From Palsa-504 sp963753195 (GTDB lineage: Bacteria > Actinomycetota > Actinomycetes > Streptosporangiales > Streptosporangiaceae): a stretch of 64,000 nucleotides of DNA. Where the stretch lies: positions 496,001 through 560,000 of the forward strand of contig CAVWBH010000003.1 in the NCBI GenBank assembly GCA_963753195.1, given 5' to 3'. Under the pieces are notes generated by a model. It was given only the letters and a program-made list of their open reading frames with translations, searched no databases and was not told where the DNA came from. The position numbers and the translations under genes were made by a program. Positions 51,554-59,522 of this stretch are shown piece by piece (the first letter of the stretch is position 1; each line of letters begins with the position of its first letter).

Positions 51554-51883
51554 CTAGGCCGGGAAGTCCGGCTTGTCGGCCGGTACCTCCAGGTCAGCCT
51601 TGGCCAGTTCCTCGATGTTGACGTCCTTGAAGGTGACCACACGAACATTCTTGACGAACCGGGCCGGGCGATACATATCCCAGACCCACGCGTCCCGCAT
51701 CGTAACCTCGAAGAAGACCTCGCCGTTGTCGCTTGACCTGACGTTCAGCTCGACGTCATTAGTGAGATAGAAGCGGCGCTCGGTCTCGACGACGTGCGTG
51801 AACAACCCGACCACGTCGCGGTACTCGCGATAAAGCTGGAGCTCCATCTCGGCTTCGTACTTCTCAAGGTCTTCCGCGCTCAT
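51554..51883 (-). CDS. DUF2469 family protein
   Basis: A 109-residue acidic protein (MSAEDLEKYEAEMELQLYREYRDVVGLFTHVVETERRFYLTNDVEL) matching the highly conserved actinobacterial DUF2469 family (Rv2901c type), whose place beside rnhB is conserved. Function unknown. Its ATG overlaps the rnhB stop codon (ATGA), and GGAGAA lies upstream. Confidence 0.93.
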   Translation of the reverse strand: MSAEDLEKYEAEMELQLYREYRDVVGLFTHVVETERRFYLTNDVELNVRSSDNGEVFFEVTMRDAWVWDMYRPARFVKNVRVVTFKDVNIEELAKADLEVPADKPDFPA

Positions 51884-52758
51884 GAGCTTATTCTCCTCTC
51901 GTTCTCCCCGGACCCATCCGCCAGGCTGGTCACCAAGCCGGCCACGCCCGCGGCCATGGGAGCCATGGCGGCCACGGGGTCCGGCTGGCCCATCGCGTCC
52001 GCGAGGTCCACGGGCTCGACCGGGACGGCACCGGCCTGGGCCGCCACCCGGTTCACGTTGACGAATGAGTACCGGTGGGCCGGGCACGGCCCATGCTCGG
52101 TCAGGGCGCGTACATGCTCATCGGTGTTGTACCCCTTGTGCCGGTCGAATCCATACTGGGGATAACGTTCGTGCAGGTCCCGCATCATCCGGTCCCGGCT
52201 GACCTTGGCCACGACCGACGCGGCGGCGACCGACGCGGTGACCTGGTCGCCTTTCCAGACCGCGAGGGCGGGCGTGCCCAGGCCGCGGACGGGGAAGCCG
52301 TCGGTCAGCACGTAGCCCGGCCGGCAGCGCAGCCCGGCGAACGCGCGGCGCATGCCGGCCACGTTGCACACGTGCAGGCCCATGGCGTCGATCTGCCCGG
52401 CGCCGATGACCACCACGTGCCAGTCGAGCGCCCAGCGGAGCACCTCGGCGTAGACGTCCTCGCGTTGCTGCGCGGACAGCAGCTTGGAATCGGCCAGGCC
52501 GGGCATGCGCTTGATGCTGGCCGGATCGAGGACGACGGCCGCCACCACCAGCGGTCCGGCGCAGGCGCCCCGGCCCGCCTCGTCGATGCCCGCCACGGGG
52601 CTGAACCCGGCCCGCCCGAGCACGAGCTCGTAGGCGCCCAGTCCCATGTCGCGCCGGGGTGTGTATCCGGCGTACCTCGGATAAGGGCTCCCGTCACGGG
52701 CGCCAGCGGCCGATGGGCGCGGGCCGCTGGCGGCCAGCACCCCGGGATCGCGCGTCAT
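51880..52758 (-). CDS. rnhB: ribonuclease HII
   Basis: A 292-residue RNase HII removing ribonucleotides from DNA. Core: VAGIDEAGRGACAGPLVVAAVVL (the Asp-Glu pair), DSKLLS, VAAASVVAKVSRDRMM and a conserved HKGYNT. It has N- and C-terminal extensions of ~45 and ~50 residues relative to the minimal enzyme. Start uncertain: ATG at 52758 has no Shine-Dalgarno; ATG at 52647 gives a more compact protein. Confidence 0.93.
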   Translation of the reverse strand: MTRDPGVLAASGPRPSAAGARDGSPYPRYAGYTPRRDMGLGAYELVLGRAGFSPVAGIDEAGRGACAGPLVVAAVVLDPASIKRMPGLADSKLLSAQQREDVYAEVLRWALDWHVVVIGAGQIDAMGLHVCNVAGMRRAFAGLRCRPGYVLTDGFPVRGLGTPALAVWKGDQVTASVAAASVVAKVSRDRMMRDLHERYPQYGFDRHKGYNTDEHVRALTEHGPCPAHRYSFVNVNRVAAQAGAVPVEPVDLADAMGQPDPVAAMAPMAAGVAGLVTSLADGSGENERRISS

Positions 52759-52804
52759 GACACTGGCAGCGTACGCCAGGTGGCGCCCCGACGCGGCCAT
52801 GGTG

Positions 52805-55096
52805 CTAACGGGGCCGGGCCGGGCGCTCGGGCCGCGCCGGGCTCGGACGCGCAGCAGCGTCGCCTCGGCGCCTGGTCCGCAGCCGGACGCGGCGCTGCAG
52901 CCAGGTGAACGGGATGGCCCCGGCGAACCCCAGCGCCAGCGGGATGGCCGGTCCGGTGGGCTCGGCTCGCGCCGGCAGCGGCTCGGTGGCCTCGGCTTGG
53001 GCAAACGGGGGCGCGGCCGACGCATGGGAGCCGTTCAGCGCTGGCGTGGTAAACGTGGCCGGAATGGACAAGATCCGCCACCGGCTCGGCGGCCAGATGA
53101 TGACGAAGGCCCGCCCGATCACCGCACTCTCCGGGACCGTGCCCCCGCCGGGGTCCCCCATGTGGTCGCGGGAGTCGGCGGAATAGAAGCGGTTGTCTCC
53201 CATGACCCACAGCCGGCCCGGCTGCACCACGATGTTGAACCTGGACAGCGAGGGAGCCGAGCCCGGGTACAGGTAGGACTGCTCGGTCAGCGGGACGCCG
53301 TTGACGGTTATCCGGCCCTGCGCGTCGCAGCAGGCCACGCGGTCACCCGGGATCCCGATGACCCGCTTGATGAGGATGTCTCCCGGGTGACCGAAGCCGA
53401 ACATGCTGGCGAAGCCGGCCCCGAACTGCTGGAAGACGTTCCCGTTCGCCGGGATCGAGCCCGGGTCCCAGGAGCCATCGCCGTTGAAGACGACGATATC
53501 GCCGCGATGAATGTCGCGCATGTGGTAAACGATCTTATTGACCAGGACCCGGTCATTGATCTCGAGAGTATTTTCCATCGAGCCCGACGGAATCCAGAAG
53601 GCCTGGACCGCAAAGGTCTTGATCAGGACCGCGAGCACGAGCGCGATCACGATCAGGACGGGCAGCTCGCGCCAGAACGACCGCTGCCTGCGCTTGGCCC
53701 GCCCGCGGCCCTGCGGCGCGTCGGATTCGGGGTCCGGGCCAGGCTCCTGCTCGGCGGCGGCCGCGGCGGCCGCCCCGGGGCCGGCCTGCTCGTCGGCCTG
53801 CGCCGCCCCGGCGCCCTCCTCGTCGGCGGCCTGCGGGCCTTGTTCCGGCCCGCTCGCCGGACCGGCCTGCGGCGCTTGCGATGCGCTGTCCTGTGGACCG
53901 CTCACCTCGACCCACACCCCTCGTCGACCCTCACCGTCACCCAGTGAGCTTAGCGCCACTACCTGGCTGCCGGGCGTGCTGGCGGCGTGCCGCCTGCGTG
54001 AGCGCCTGCAGGGCCGCGCGGTCGCGGCACGGGCCGCGCGGTCGCGGCCACGAGTCGCGCGGTCGCGGCCACGGCGGCGCAGCAGGAGCAGGGGCGCGCC
54101 GATCACGCCGGCTCCCGCGGCGGCCCCGGCCACCGGGACGGCCGCCACGGCGGCCACCGCGGTCCCGCCGACGTCGGCGGTGCCGAGCACGGCTGCTCCC
54201 GCGGCCCCCGCATGCAGCGCGGCCTGGCCGAAGGTCGACGGGATGGGCAGATCGCTGATCCGCGACGGCGGCCAGATGATCAGGAAGGCCCGGCCGACCA
54301 CTTCGTCCTCCGGCACGGCGCCGCTGCCGGGATCGCTGGTGTGATAGCGGGAGTCATCGGAGTCCCCGCGGTGGTCCCCCATGACCCACAGGTGCCCGGC
54401 CGGCACGACCGTCTTGAACGGGAACGACGGCGCGTCGCCCGGATACAGGTAAGTGCCCTCCGACAGGGCGACGCCGTTGACCGTCACCTTCCCGCCGGTG
54501 CAGCACGCCACGCGGTCGCCGGGCAGGCCGATGACCCGCTTGATGTAGTAGGTCTGGCTGCTGTACAGCCCGACGTCGGCCAGCAGGCCGTCCCAGACCC
54601 GCAGGACCGGGTTGGTGGGCGGGGGCGCCGCGTCGGGTCCCCAGGCGTCCTGGCCGCTGAACACCACGACGTCGCCGCGGGCGACGCCGCGGAAGCGGTA
54701 GATGAGCTTGTTCACCAGCACCCGGTCACCGACCTGGAGCGTGTTCTCCATCGAGGCCGACGGGATCTTGTACACCTGCACGACGAACGCCTTCACCACC
54801 AGGGTGAGGACGGCGGCGGCCACGACGATGATCAGCAGCTCACGCCAGAAGTGCTTGCGCTTGCGGGCCACCGGGGCGCGGCTGGGCTCATCGGGCCCAT
54901 CCTCGGCGGGCGGGCCCGGCTCGGCTGGGTCCGGCTGGGCTGGGTCCGGCTGGGAACGCGGCGCCTGCCAACCTGCGTCGGCAGGCTCCCCGGGGCCTTG
55001 GGGACCGGGCCGTCCCAGGGGCTGGACGGGCTGGTTACGAGCCCAGACAAGGGTGTCAGGGTCGTGCGGGTCGTCCCTCTCCTCCGGCCACGGCAC
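52805..55096 (-). CDS. lepB: tandem double signal peptidase I (two LepB domains in one reading frame)
   Basis: One continuous 763-codon frame with two complete type I signal peptidases. Domain 1: TM ~86-107, Ser115 (IPSASMENTL), Lys186 (YYIKRVIGLPGD), C-terminal hydrophobic segment ~295-338. Domain 2: TM ~477-498, Ser506 (IPSGSMENTL), Lys577 (ILIKRVIGIPGD), C-terminal TM ~700-715. Both Ser/Lys dyads are intact. No stop codon separates them. A GTG at 53905 (Val398) could start domain 2 separately (366 residues), behind only weak GAGGGG. The joint contains 20-21-bp repeats. The predicted topology works for a fusion. GTG at 55096 lies one base after the rplS stop. Confidence 0.88.
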   Translation of the reverse strand: MPWPEERDDPHDPDTLVWARNQPVQPLGRPGPQGPGEPADAGWQAPRSQPDPAQPDPAEPGPPAEDGPDEPSRAPVARKRKHFWRELLIIVVAAAVLTLVVKAFVVQVYKIPSASMENTLQVGDRVLVNKLIYRFRGVARGDVVVFSGQDAWGPDAAPPPTNPVLRVWDGLLADVGLYSSQTYYIKRVIGLPGDRVACCTGGKVTVNGVALSEGTYLYPGDAPSFPFKTVVPAGHLWVMGDHRGDSDDSRYHTSDPGSGAVPEDEVVGRAFLIIWPPSRISDLPIPSTFGQAALHAGAAGAAVLGTADVGGTAVAAVAAVPVAGAAAGAGVIGAPLLLLRRRGRDRATRGRDRAARAATARPCRRSRRRHAASTPGSQVVALSSLGDGEGRRGVWVEVSGPQDSASQAPQAGPASGPEQGPQAADEEGAGAAQADEQAGPGAAAAAAAEQEPGPDPESDAPQGRGRAKRRQRSFWRELPVLIVIALVLAVLIKTFAVQAFWIPSGSMENTLEINDRVLVNKIVYHMRDIHRGDIVVFNGDGSWDPGSIPANGNVFQQFGAGFASMFGFGHPGDILIKRVIGIPGDRVACCDAQGRITVNGVPLTEQSYLYPGSAPSLSRFNIVVQPGRLWVMGDNRFYSADSRDHMGDPGGGTVPESAVIGRAFVIIWPPSRWRILSIPATFTTPALNGSHASAAPPFAQAEATEPLPARAEPTGPAIPLALGFAGAIPFTWLQRRVRLRTRRRGDAAARPSPARPERPARPR
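54013..54074. repeat. three ~20-bp repeats in the joint between LepB domains
   Basis: CCGCGCGGTCGCGG recurs at about 54013, 54033 and, with one change, 54054, at a 20-21-bp period. Because 20 is not a multiple of three, gain or loss of a unit would shift the frame exactly where domain 1 should end. Confidence 0.75.
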
Positions 55097-55097
55097 G

Positions 55098-55457
55098 TCA
55101 GCTGCCGGTCTGGTCGCGACGCTCCCTGATCCGCGCAGCCCGGCCGCGCAGTTCCCTGAGGTAGTACAGCTTGGCCCGGCGGACCCGGCCGCGGGTCACC
55201 GGCTCGATCTTGTCGATCGACGGGCTATGCACGGGGAACGTGCGCTCCACGCCGACGCCGTAGCTGATCTTGCGGACGGTGAAGGTCTCCCGAGCCCCGC
55301 TGCCCTGACGGCGGATCACCACGCCCTGGAACACCTGGATCCGCGAGCGGTTACCCTCCGTGACCCGGACGTGGACCTTAAGCGTGTCCCCGGGCCGGAA
55401 GTCCGGGATATCAGACCGGGTCTGAGCCCGCTCGATTTCGGCGATGGCGGTGTGCAT
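55098..55457 (-). CDS. rplS: 50S ribosomal protein L19
   Basis: A 119-residue L19 of normal length (FRPGDTLKVHVRVTEGNRSRIQVFQGVVIRRQGSG; GVERTFPVHSPSIDKIEP). Located at the inter-subunit bridge in the ribosome. Upstream of lepB and downstream of trmD in the usual order. Confidence 0.98.
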   Translation of the reverse strand: MHTAIAEIERAQTRSDIPDFRPGDTLKVHVRVTEGNRSRIQVFQGVVIRRQGSGARETFTVRKISYGVGVERTFPVHSPSIDKIEPVTRGRVRRAKLYYLRELRGRAARIRERRDQTGS

Positions 55458-55622
55458 GACAGCGATTTCCTCGATGGTGGTCGTGGTCGCGGCACCCGGC
55501 GGCAGCCGGGTCGCAGCAGGAAGCCTGGGCGCTCCCGGGCGCAGCCTGGAAAAGACAGCGGACTTCAGTGTGCCATATGTTCACCGCTACCCGGTACGCA
55601 GGCCCGGGACGAGAGCCGAGAT

Positions 55623-56435
55623 TCAGCCCGCGGCGGGCGGCGGGTCCTCGGCCGGGAATCCGGCCTCGACGAGCACCTGCCGGTCGCGCCGGTCCAGGTC
55701 GCGCAGCGCCCTGATGAGGTCCGGACGGTGCGCCGCGGTGCGCCGCAGCGCCATGTCCCGCCGCCAGCGCGCGATCGCGGCGTGGTTGCCCGACAGCAGG
55801 ACCTCCGGGACCTCCCGCCCGCGCCAGTCGCGCGGCCGGGTGTAGACGGGGCCTTCCAGCAGCCCGCGCATGGCCGGGTCGCCCGCACCGTGGAACGGGC
55901 CGCCGCCGAAGGAGTCGTCCCCGGCCGAGCTGGCGTTGCCGAGCACGCCGGGCAGCAGCCGCCCGATGGCCTCCACCATGACCAGGACGGCGGCCTCGCC
56001 GCCCGCCAGCACGTAGTCGCCGATGCTCACCTCGTCGACCGGCACGGCGGCCCGCATGGCCTCGACTACCCGCCCGTCAATGCCCTCATAGCGGCCGCAC
56101 GCGAACACCAGCCGCGGCTCGGCCGCGTACCGGGACGCCATGTCCTGGGTGAACGGCACCCCGCTGGGCGTCGGCACGACCAGCCGGGCCCGCGGCGAGC
56201 GGGCCAGGATGTCATCCAGCGCGTCGCCCCAGACATCCGGTTTCATCACCATGCCCGGGCCGCCGCCGAAGGGCACGTCATCGACGCTGTGGTGCACGTC
56301 GGTCGCCCAGGATCGCAGGTCATGCACGCCGAACTCGATGTCGCCCCGGGCGGCCGCCTTGCCGATCAGGGAAACCCGCAGCGGGCCGTCGAAATACCCG
56401 GGAAAGATGGTCACGATGTCGATGCGCAGCCCCAC
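55623..56435 (-). CDS. trmD: tRNA (guanine-N1)-methyltransferase TrmD
   Basis: A 270-residue SPOUT enzyme methylating G37 of tRNAs ending the codon with G. Motifs: RIDIVTIFPGYFDG, VHDLRSWATDVHHSVDDVPFGGGPGMVMKPD, the knot segment CGRYEGIDGRV, SIGDYVLAGGEAAVLVMVEA, and the C-terminal helical domain. GTG at 56435 preferred because GGGGAGAGG precedes it; ATG at 56453 is in frame. Confidence 0.96.
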   Translation of the reverse strand: MGLRIDIVTIFPGYFDGPLRVSLIGKAAARGDIEFGVHDLRSWATDVHHSVDDVPFGGGPGMVMKPDVWGDALDDILARSPRARLVVPTPSGVPFTQDMASRYAAEPRLVFACGRYEGIDGRVVEAMRAAVPVDEVSIGDYVLAGGEAAVLVMVEAIGRLLPGVLGNASSAGDDSFGGGPFHGAGDPAMRGLLEGPVYTRPRDWRGREVPEVLLSGNHAAIARWRRDMALRRTAAHRPDLIRALRDLDRRDRQVLVEAGFPAEDPPPAAG

Positions 56436-56486
56436 GCCCTCTCCCCTTTTCATGCCGAACGGGCCCGTGGTTCCCGCCCCCGGCCG

Positions 56487-57032
56487 TTACTCCGCGTGCC
56501 CGAGGTCGAGCAGCCCGGGAGGCGGGTCGATGACGATGACGCCGGCGGCCACATCCACTTCCGGCACGATCGCGTGCACGAACGGCACCAGGTAGTCCGG
56601 GCCATCGTGAGCCGGGCGCCGGACCACGAGCAGGTCCTGGCCGTGATGCAGCACGTCGGTGACCACGCCGACGGCCTCGCCGACGGGCGTGCGCACGGAC
56701 AGGCCGATCAGGTCGTGATCGCGGAACTCGTCCGGGCTGGAGACTGCGGGCAGCTGGCTCGAATCCACGCTCAGCCAGCTGCCGGTGAGCTCGCTGGCCG
56801 CGGTGCGGTCGGTGATCCCGGCGAACCCCACCAGCAGCTGGCCGGAATGCCAGCGTGCCGAGGCCACGCGGAGCGGCGCGCGGCCCGGGGGGTCGTCCCC
56901 GTCAGGGGACGACCCGACGTCCACGGCGGCGCCCACGGCGAAGCGGAGGTCAGGCTCGTCCGTCCTGACCCCGATGACTACCTCGCCGCGGATCCCGTGC
57001 GGGCGGCCGGCGCGGCCGACGATGACGCGCAT
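56487..57032 (-). CDS. rimM: ribosome maturation factor RimM
   Basis: A 181-residue 16S processing factor: VGRAGRPHGIRGEVVIGVRTDEPD at the start and the PRC-barrel part (LIGLSVRTPVGEAVGVVTDVLHHGQDLLVV). A short insert in the first domain contains repeated DDP residues (SSPDGDDPPG). Five bases from khpA. Confidence 0.96.
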   Translation of the reverse strand: MRVIVGRAGRPHGIRGEVVIGVRTDEPDLRFAVGAAVDVGSSPDGDDPPGRAPLRVASARWHSGQLLVGFAGITDRTAASELTGSWLSVDSSQLPAVSSPDEFRDHDLIGLSVRTPVGEAVGVVTDVLHHGQDLLVVRRPAHDGPDYLVPFVHAIVPEVDVAAGVIVIDPPPGLLDLGHAE

Positions 57033-57037
57033 CGCCG

Positions 57038-57280
57038 CTAGCGGACCTCGCTCGCGTCCAGCAGGTCGATGCGCACATAGCGGCCCGCCGCCAGAGCACC
57101 GATCACCGTCCGCAGCGCCCGGGCGGTGCGGCCGCCCCTCCCGATGACCTTGCCGAGATCATCGGGATGGACCCGCACCTCAAGGACGTTGCCCCGGCGC
57201 AGCACCCGGCTGCGGACCTGGACCTCATCCGGATACTGCACGATGCCGCGCACCAGATGGTCGAGGGCCTCCTCGAGCAC
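57038..57280 (-). CDS. khpA: KH-domain RNA-binding protein KhpA
   Basis: An 80-residue single KH domain: VLEEALDHLVRGIVQYPDEVQV and GKVIGRGGRTARALRTVIGA, where VIGRGG is the GXXG loop. It is a partner of KhpB in other Gram-positives. GTG at 57280 gives the family length; GTG at 57289 would overlap the rpsP end. Operon rpsP-khpA-rimM-trmD is standard. Confidence 0.94.
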   Translation of the reverse strand: MLEEALDHLVRGIVQYPDEVQVRSRVLRRGNVLEVRVHPDDLGKVIGRGGRTARALRTVIGALAAGRYVRIDLLDASEVR

Positions 57281-57281
57281 G

Positions 57282-58022
57282 TCAGGCACCGCCCCCGGAT
57301 TCCTCAGCAGAGGCCCCCGCGCCAGCGTCAGCCGCCGGTACCTCAGCTGCGGGTACCTCAGCCGCCGCCGCCTCAGCAGGCGCGGTCTCGGCCGCTGTCT
57401 CAGCAGGCGCGGTCTCGGCCGCCACCGTCTCGGCGGGCGCGGTCTCGGCCGCTGCCTCAGCAGGCGCGGTCTCGGCCGCTGCCTCAGCGGGCGCGGTCTC
57501 GGCGGGCGCGGTCTCGGCGGGCGCGGTCCGGGCAGGCGCCGCCTCAGCGGGCGCCGTCTCGGCCGCAACTTCTGCGGCGGGGGCCTCGCCGGCCGACGCG
57601 GCCCTGGTGCGGGCAGGCCTGGCGGTCCGGGAGGCGGCCCGGGCCGAGCCGGACGCCTTCTCGGCGGCCTCCTTGCTGGCCTGGCTCTCCCGGGCGGCGG
57701 CCGCGAAGCGCTCCTGGCGGTCCTCGCGCGGCGCGGCCGTCTTGAGGGTGCCTTCGGCTCCCGGCTCCCCGGTGAACTTCTGCCAGTCCCCGGTGATCTT
57801 GAGCAGGACACGGACCGGGTCGGTGGGCTGGGCACCCACCGAGAGCCAGTGCTGGACCCGTTCGGAGTTCACCTCGATGAAGGAGGGGTCGGCCTTCGGG
57901 TGGTACTTGCCGATCTCCTCGATCGCGCGCCCGTCGCGCTTGGTGCGCGCATCGGCGACGACGATCCGGTAGTACGGCTCCCGGATCTTGCCCAGGCGCT
58001 TCAGCTTGATCTTGACAGCCAC
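57282..58022 (-). CDS. rpsP: 30S ribosomal protein S16 with a repeat-grown C-terminal tail
   Basis: A 246-residue S16. Residues 1-~85 are the ribosomal domain (VKIKLKRLGKIREPYYRIVVADARTKRDGRAIEEIGKYHP). The remaining ~160 residues begin with a basic/Ala segment and continue as (AETAPAEA)n low-complexity sequence encoded by 15-bp and related repeats. Bacterial S16 is normally 80-150 residues, so this is extreme. GTG at 58022 from family alignment; SD weak. Confidence 0.95.
   Translation of the reverse strand: MAVKIKLKRLGKIREPYYRIVVADARTKRDGRAIEEIGKYHPKADPSFIEVNSERVQHWLSVGAQPTDPVRVLLKITGDWQKFTGEPGAEGTLKTAAPREDRQERFAAAARESQASKEAAEKASGSARAASRTARPARTRAASAGEAPAAEVAAETAPAEAAPARTAPAETAPAETAPAEAAAETAPAEAAAETAPAETVAAETAPAETAAETAPAEAAAAEVPAAEVPAADAGAGASAEESGGGA
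57360..57545. repeat. coding repeats in rpsP tail
   Basis: Repeated GCGGGCGCGGTCTCG units, including perfect 15-bp tandem copies at 57487-57501 and 57502-57516 and a variant at 57517-57531, with longer 27-48-bp higher-order copies further left. Confidence 0.9.
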
Positions 58023-58368
58023 GGCTTGTGGTCTTCTCCCAGCGATAGATGCGAAGCGGCGGACCCGCGCCGGCCGGGGAAAGCACCGACGGGACCGCTC
58101 GAAGGAGCCAGGCCGGGCGAACGAGGAGAGGGCGTCGCATGACCTGACAGTCAGCAACACATTGTGCCAGACAACTGCGGCCGGCTAGTAATCGCCGCGT
58201 GCGGCGCCCACGGCGGCGGCCCCGGCGAAAGGATGCTGCGCAGGAGGCCAGGCCCACCGGCCGGGGGGCCAGGCTCGGCCGTCCCGCCTTGAAACAGTTC
58301 CATAACGTGCGTTGACTACCCCCGACGAGCCCCCTAGCGTGGCCGGACCTTAAAGGAGACCGATTGCC

Positions 58369-58661
58369 ATGCGTGATCAGACGGCCCGTGGGTCCGGAAA
58401 AGCCACGGGATGACCTCGGTGAACAACCCGCACGACAAGACTGAGGTGGCCGACGCGCTGTTCAAGGTGAAGATCGGGGGAATCGCCGGGCAGCTCGACT
58501 GGACCGCCGGCCAGACCCCCGCGCCAGGCGTCGTGGACACGCCCTGCGTGGGCGGGCAGTGGAAGCCCGACCCGAAGTACGGCTGGTCGGTGGAGGTGGT
58601 CGACAACACGCGGATGCCGCAGGTCCCCCTCACCGGGACGCTCGAACCGACGAGCAAATGA
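58369..58661 (+). pseudogene. remnant of an ABC-transporter substrate-binding protein gene
   Basis: A genuine-looking gene start (AAAGGAG, then ATG at 58369) runs 14 codons (MRDQTARGSGKATG) to a stop at 58411. In another frame from 58410 comes an 83-residue segment (TSVNNPHDKTEVADALFKVKIGGIAGQLDWTAGQTPAPGVVDTPCVGGQWKPDPKYGWSVEVVDNTRMPQVPLTGTLEP) that resembles the extreme C-terminus of a periplasmic branched-chain-amino-acid-type binding protein. The middle, expected to be ~350 residues, is missing. An internal deletion has joined the start region to the 3' end out of frame. Confidence 0.6.
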
Positions 58662-58717
58662 CCGGATGACCGAACGGCGCGGGCTGCGGGGCCTAGGCTG
58701 GCCCGGGTGAGGCCAGC

Positions 58718-59498
58718 ATGACGCCAGCGAACCCGGAGCCGCCGCAGCGGGCCAGGCCGGTCCTGCGCCAGGTCGCATGGGCTTCGGTACCGGTCTGGTC
58801 GATCGGCTTCCTGTCCTTCGTCCCGTTCCTCGCCTACGCCGTGATGAACCGCCGGAAGCGGGACTGGGCCGTGTTCGCGGCCTACCTGGCGGCGACCATC
58901 GCGATGATCATCGCGCTCGGCACGGTCGGCTCGGGCAGCAACGCCGGCGGCGCGGTCGGCGGCTTCATCATCGCGCTGGCGGGCTGCGCAGCGGTGCACA
59001 CGGCCGTACTGTTCCGCCCCGGGGGCGCGGGGACGCTGGGCGGCCGGAGCGGGCGCTCCGGGGCCGGCCGGAGCGGGGGCGCTGGGGACGCTGGGGCCGG
59101 CCGGAGTGGGGGCGCTGGAGCCGGCCGGGGCAGGCGCCCTGGGGCCGCGGAGCCTGGAGGAGCGCAACCGGGAGACGGTCGCCGAGGCGAAGAGCCGGAT
59201 CGAACGCCGGAAGGACGCGCGCCGTCTCGCCACGTCGAACCCGTCCCTGGCCCGCGAACTCAAGATCGGCCGGCCCGACCTGCCCCGCAACTACGACGAC
59301 GGCGGCCTCGTCGACGTCAATCACGTGCCAGGCCCGGCGCTGGGCGCGCAGCTGGGACTGGCGCCGGCGGAAGTGACGGATGTGCTGGCGGCGCGCGATC
59401 GGCTCGGCCGGTTCGCCAGCGCCGACGAGCTGGGCGCCTACACGCAGCTCACCCCGGACCGGGTGGACGAGCTCCGCGACCTGATGCTCTTCACCTGA
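58718..59498 (+). pseudogene. frameshifted membrane-anchored helix-hairpin-helix protein
   Basis: The 5' part (from ATG 58718) encodes a membrane region with hydrophobic helices (SIGFLSFVPFLAYAVMNRRKRDWAVFAAYLAATIAMIIALG and GGFIIALAGCAAVHTAVLF). The 3' part, in a different frame to 59498, encodes the helix-hairpin-helix tail expected in the same protein (LARELKIGRPDLPRNYDDGGLVDVNHVPGPALGAQLGLAPAEVTDVLAARDRLGRFAS). The switch falls between ~59040 and ~59130, in GC-rich direct repeats. It may be a real frameshift, a slippage-controlled gene or a sequencing error. Confidence 0.65.
59041..59120. repeat. GC-rich direct repeats at the frameshift site
   Basis: Near-identical 26-bp copies GGCCGGCCGGAGCGGGGGCG... 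at 59062-59087 and 59095-59120, and a partial earlier copy at 59041-59062, all containing runs of five G. Confidence 0.85.
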
Positions 59499-59522
59499 CG
59501 GCTCGCGCGCCAGAATGTGCGT

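Noticed and set aside
53903..55096. Listing two separate lepB genes as the primary call
   Set aside because: There is no stop codon for the first one anywhere between the domains; the separate second start is kept as an alternative only.
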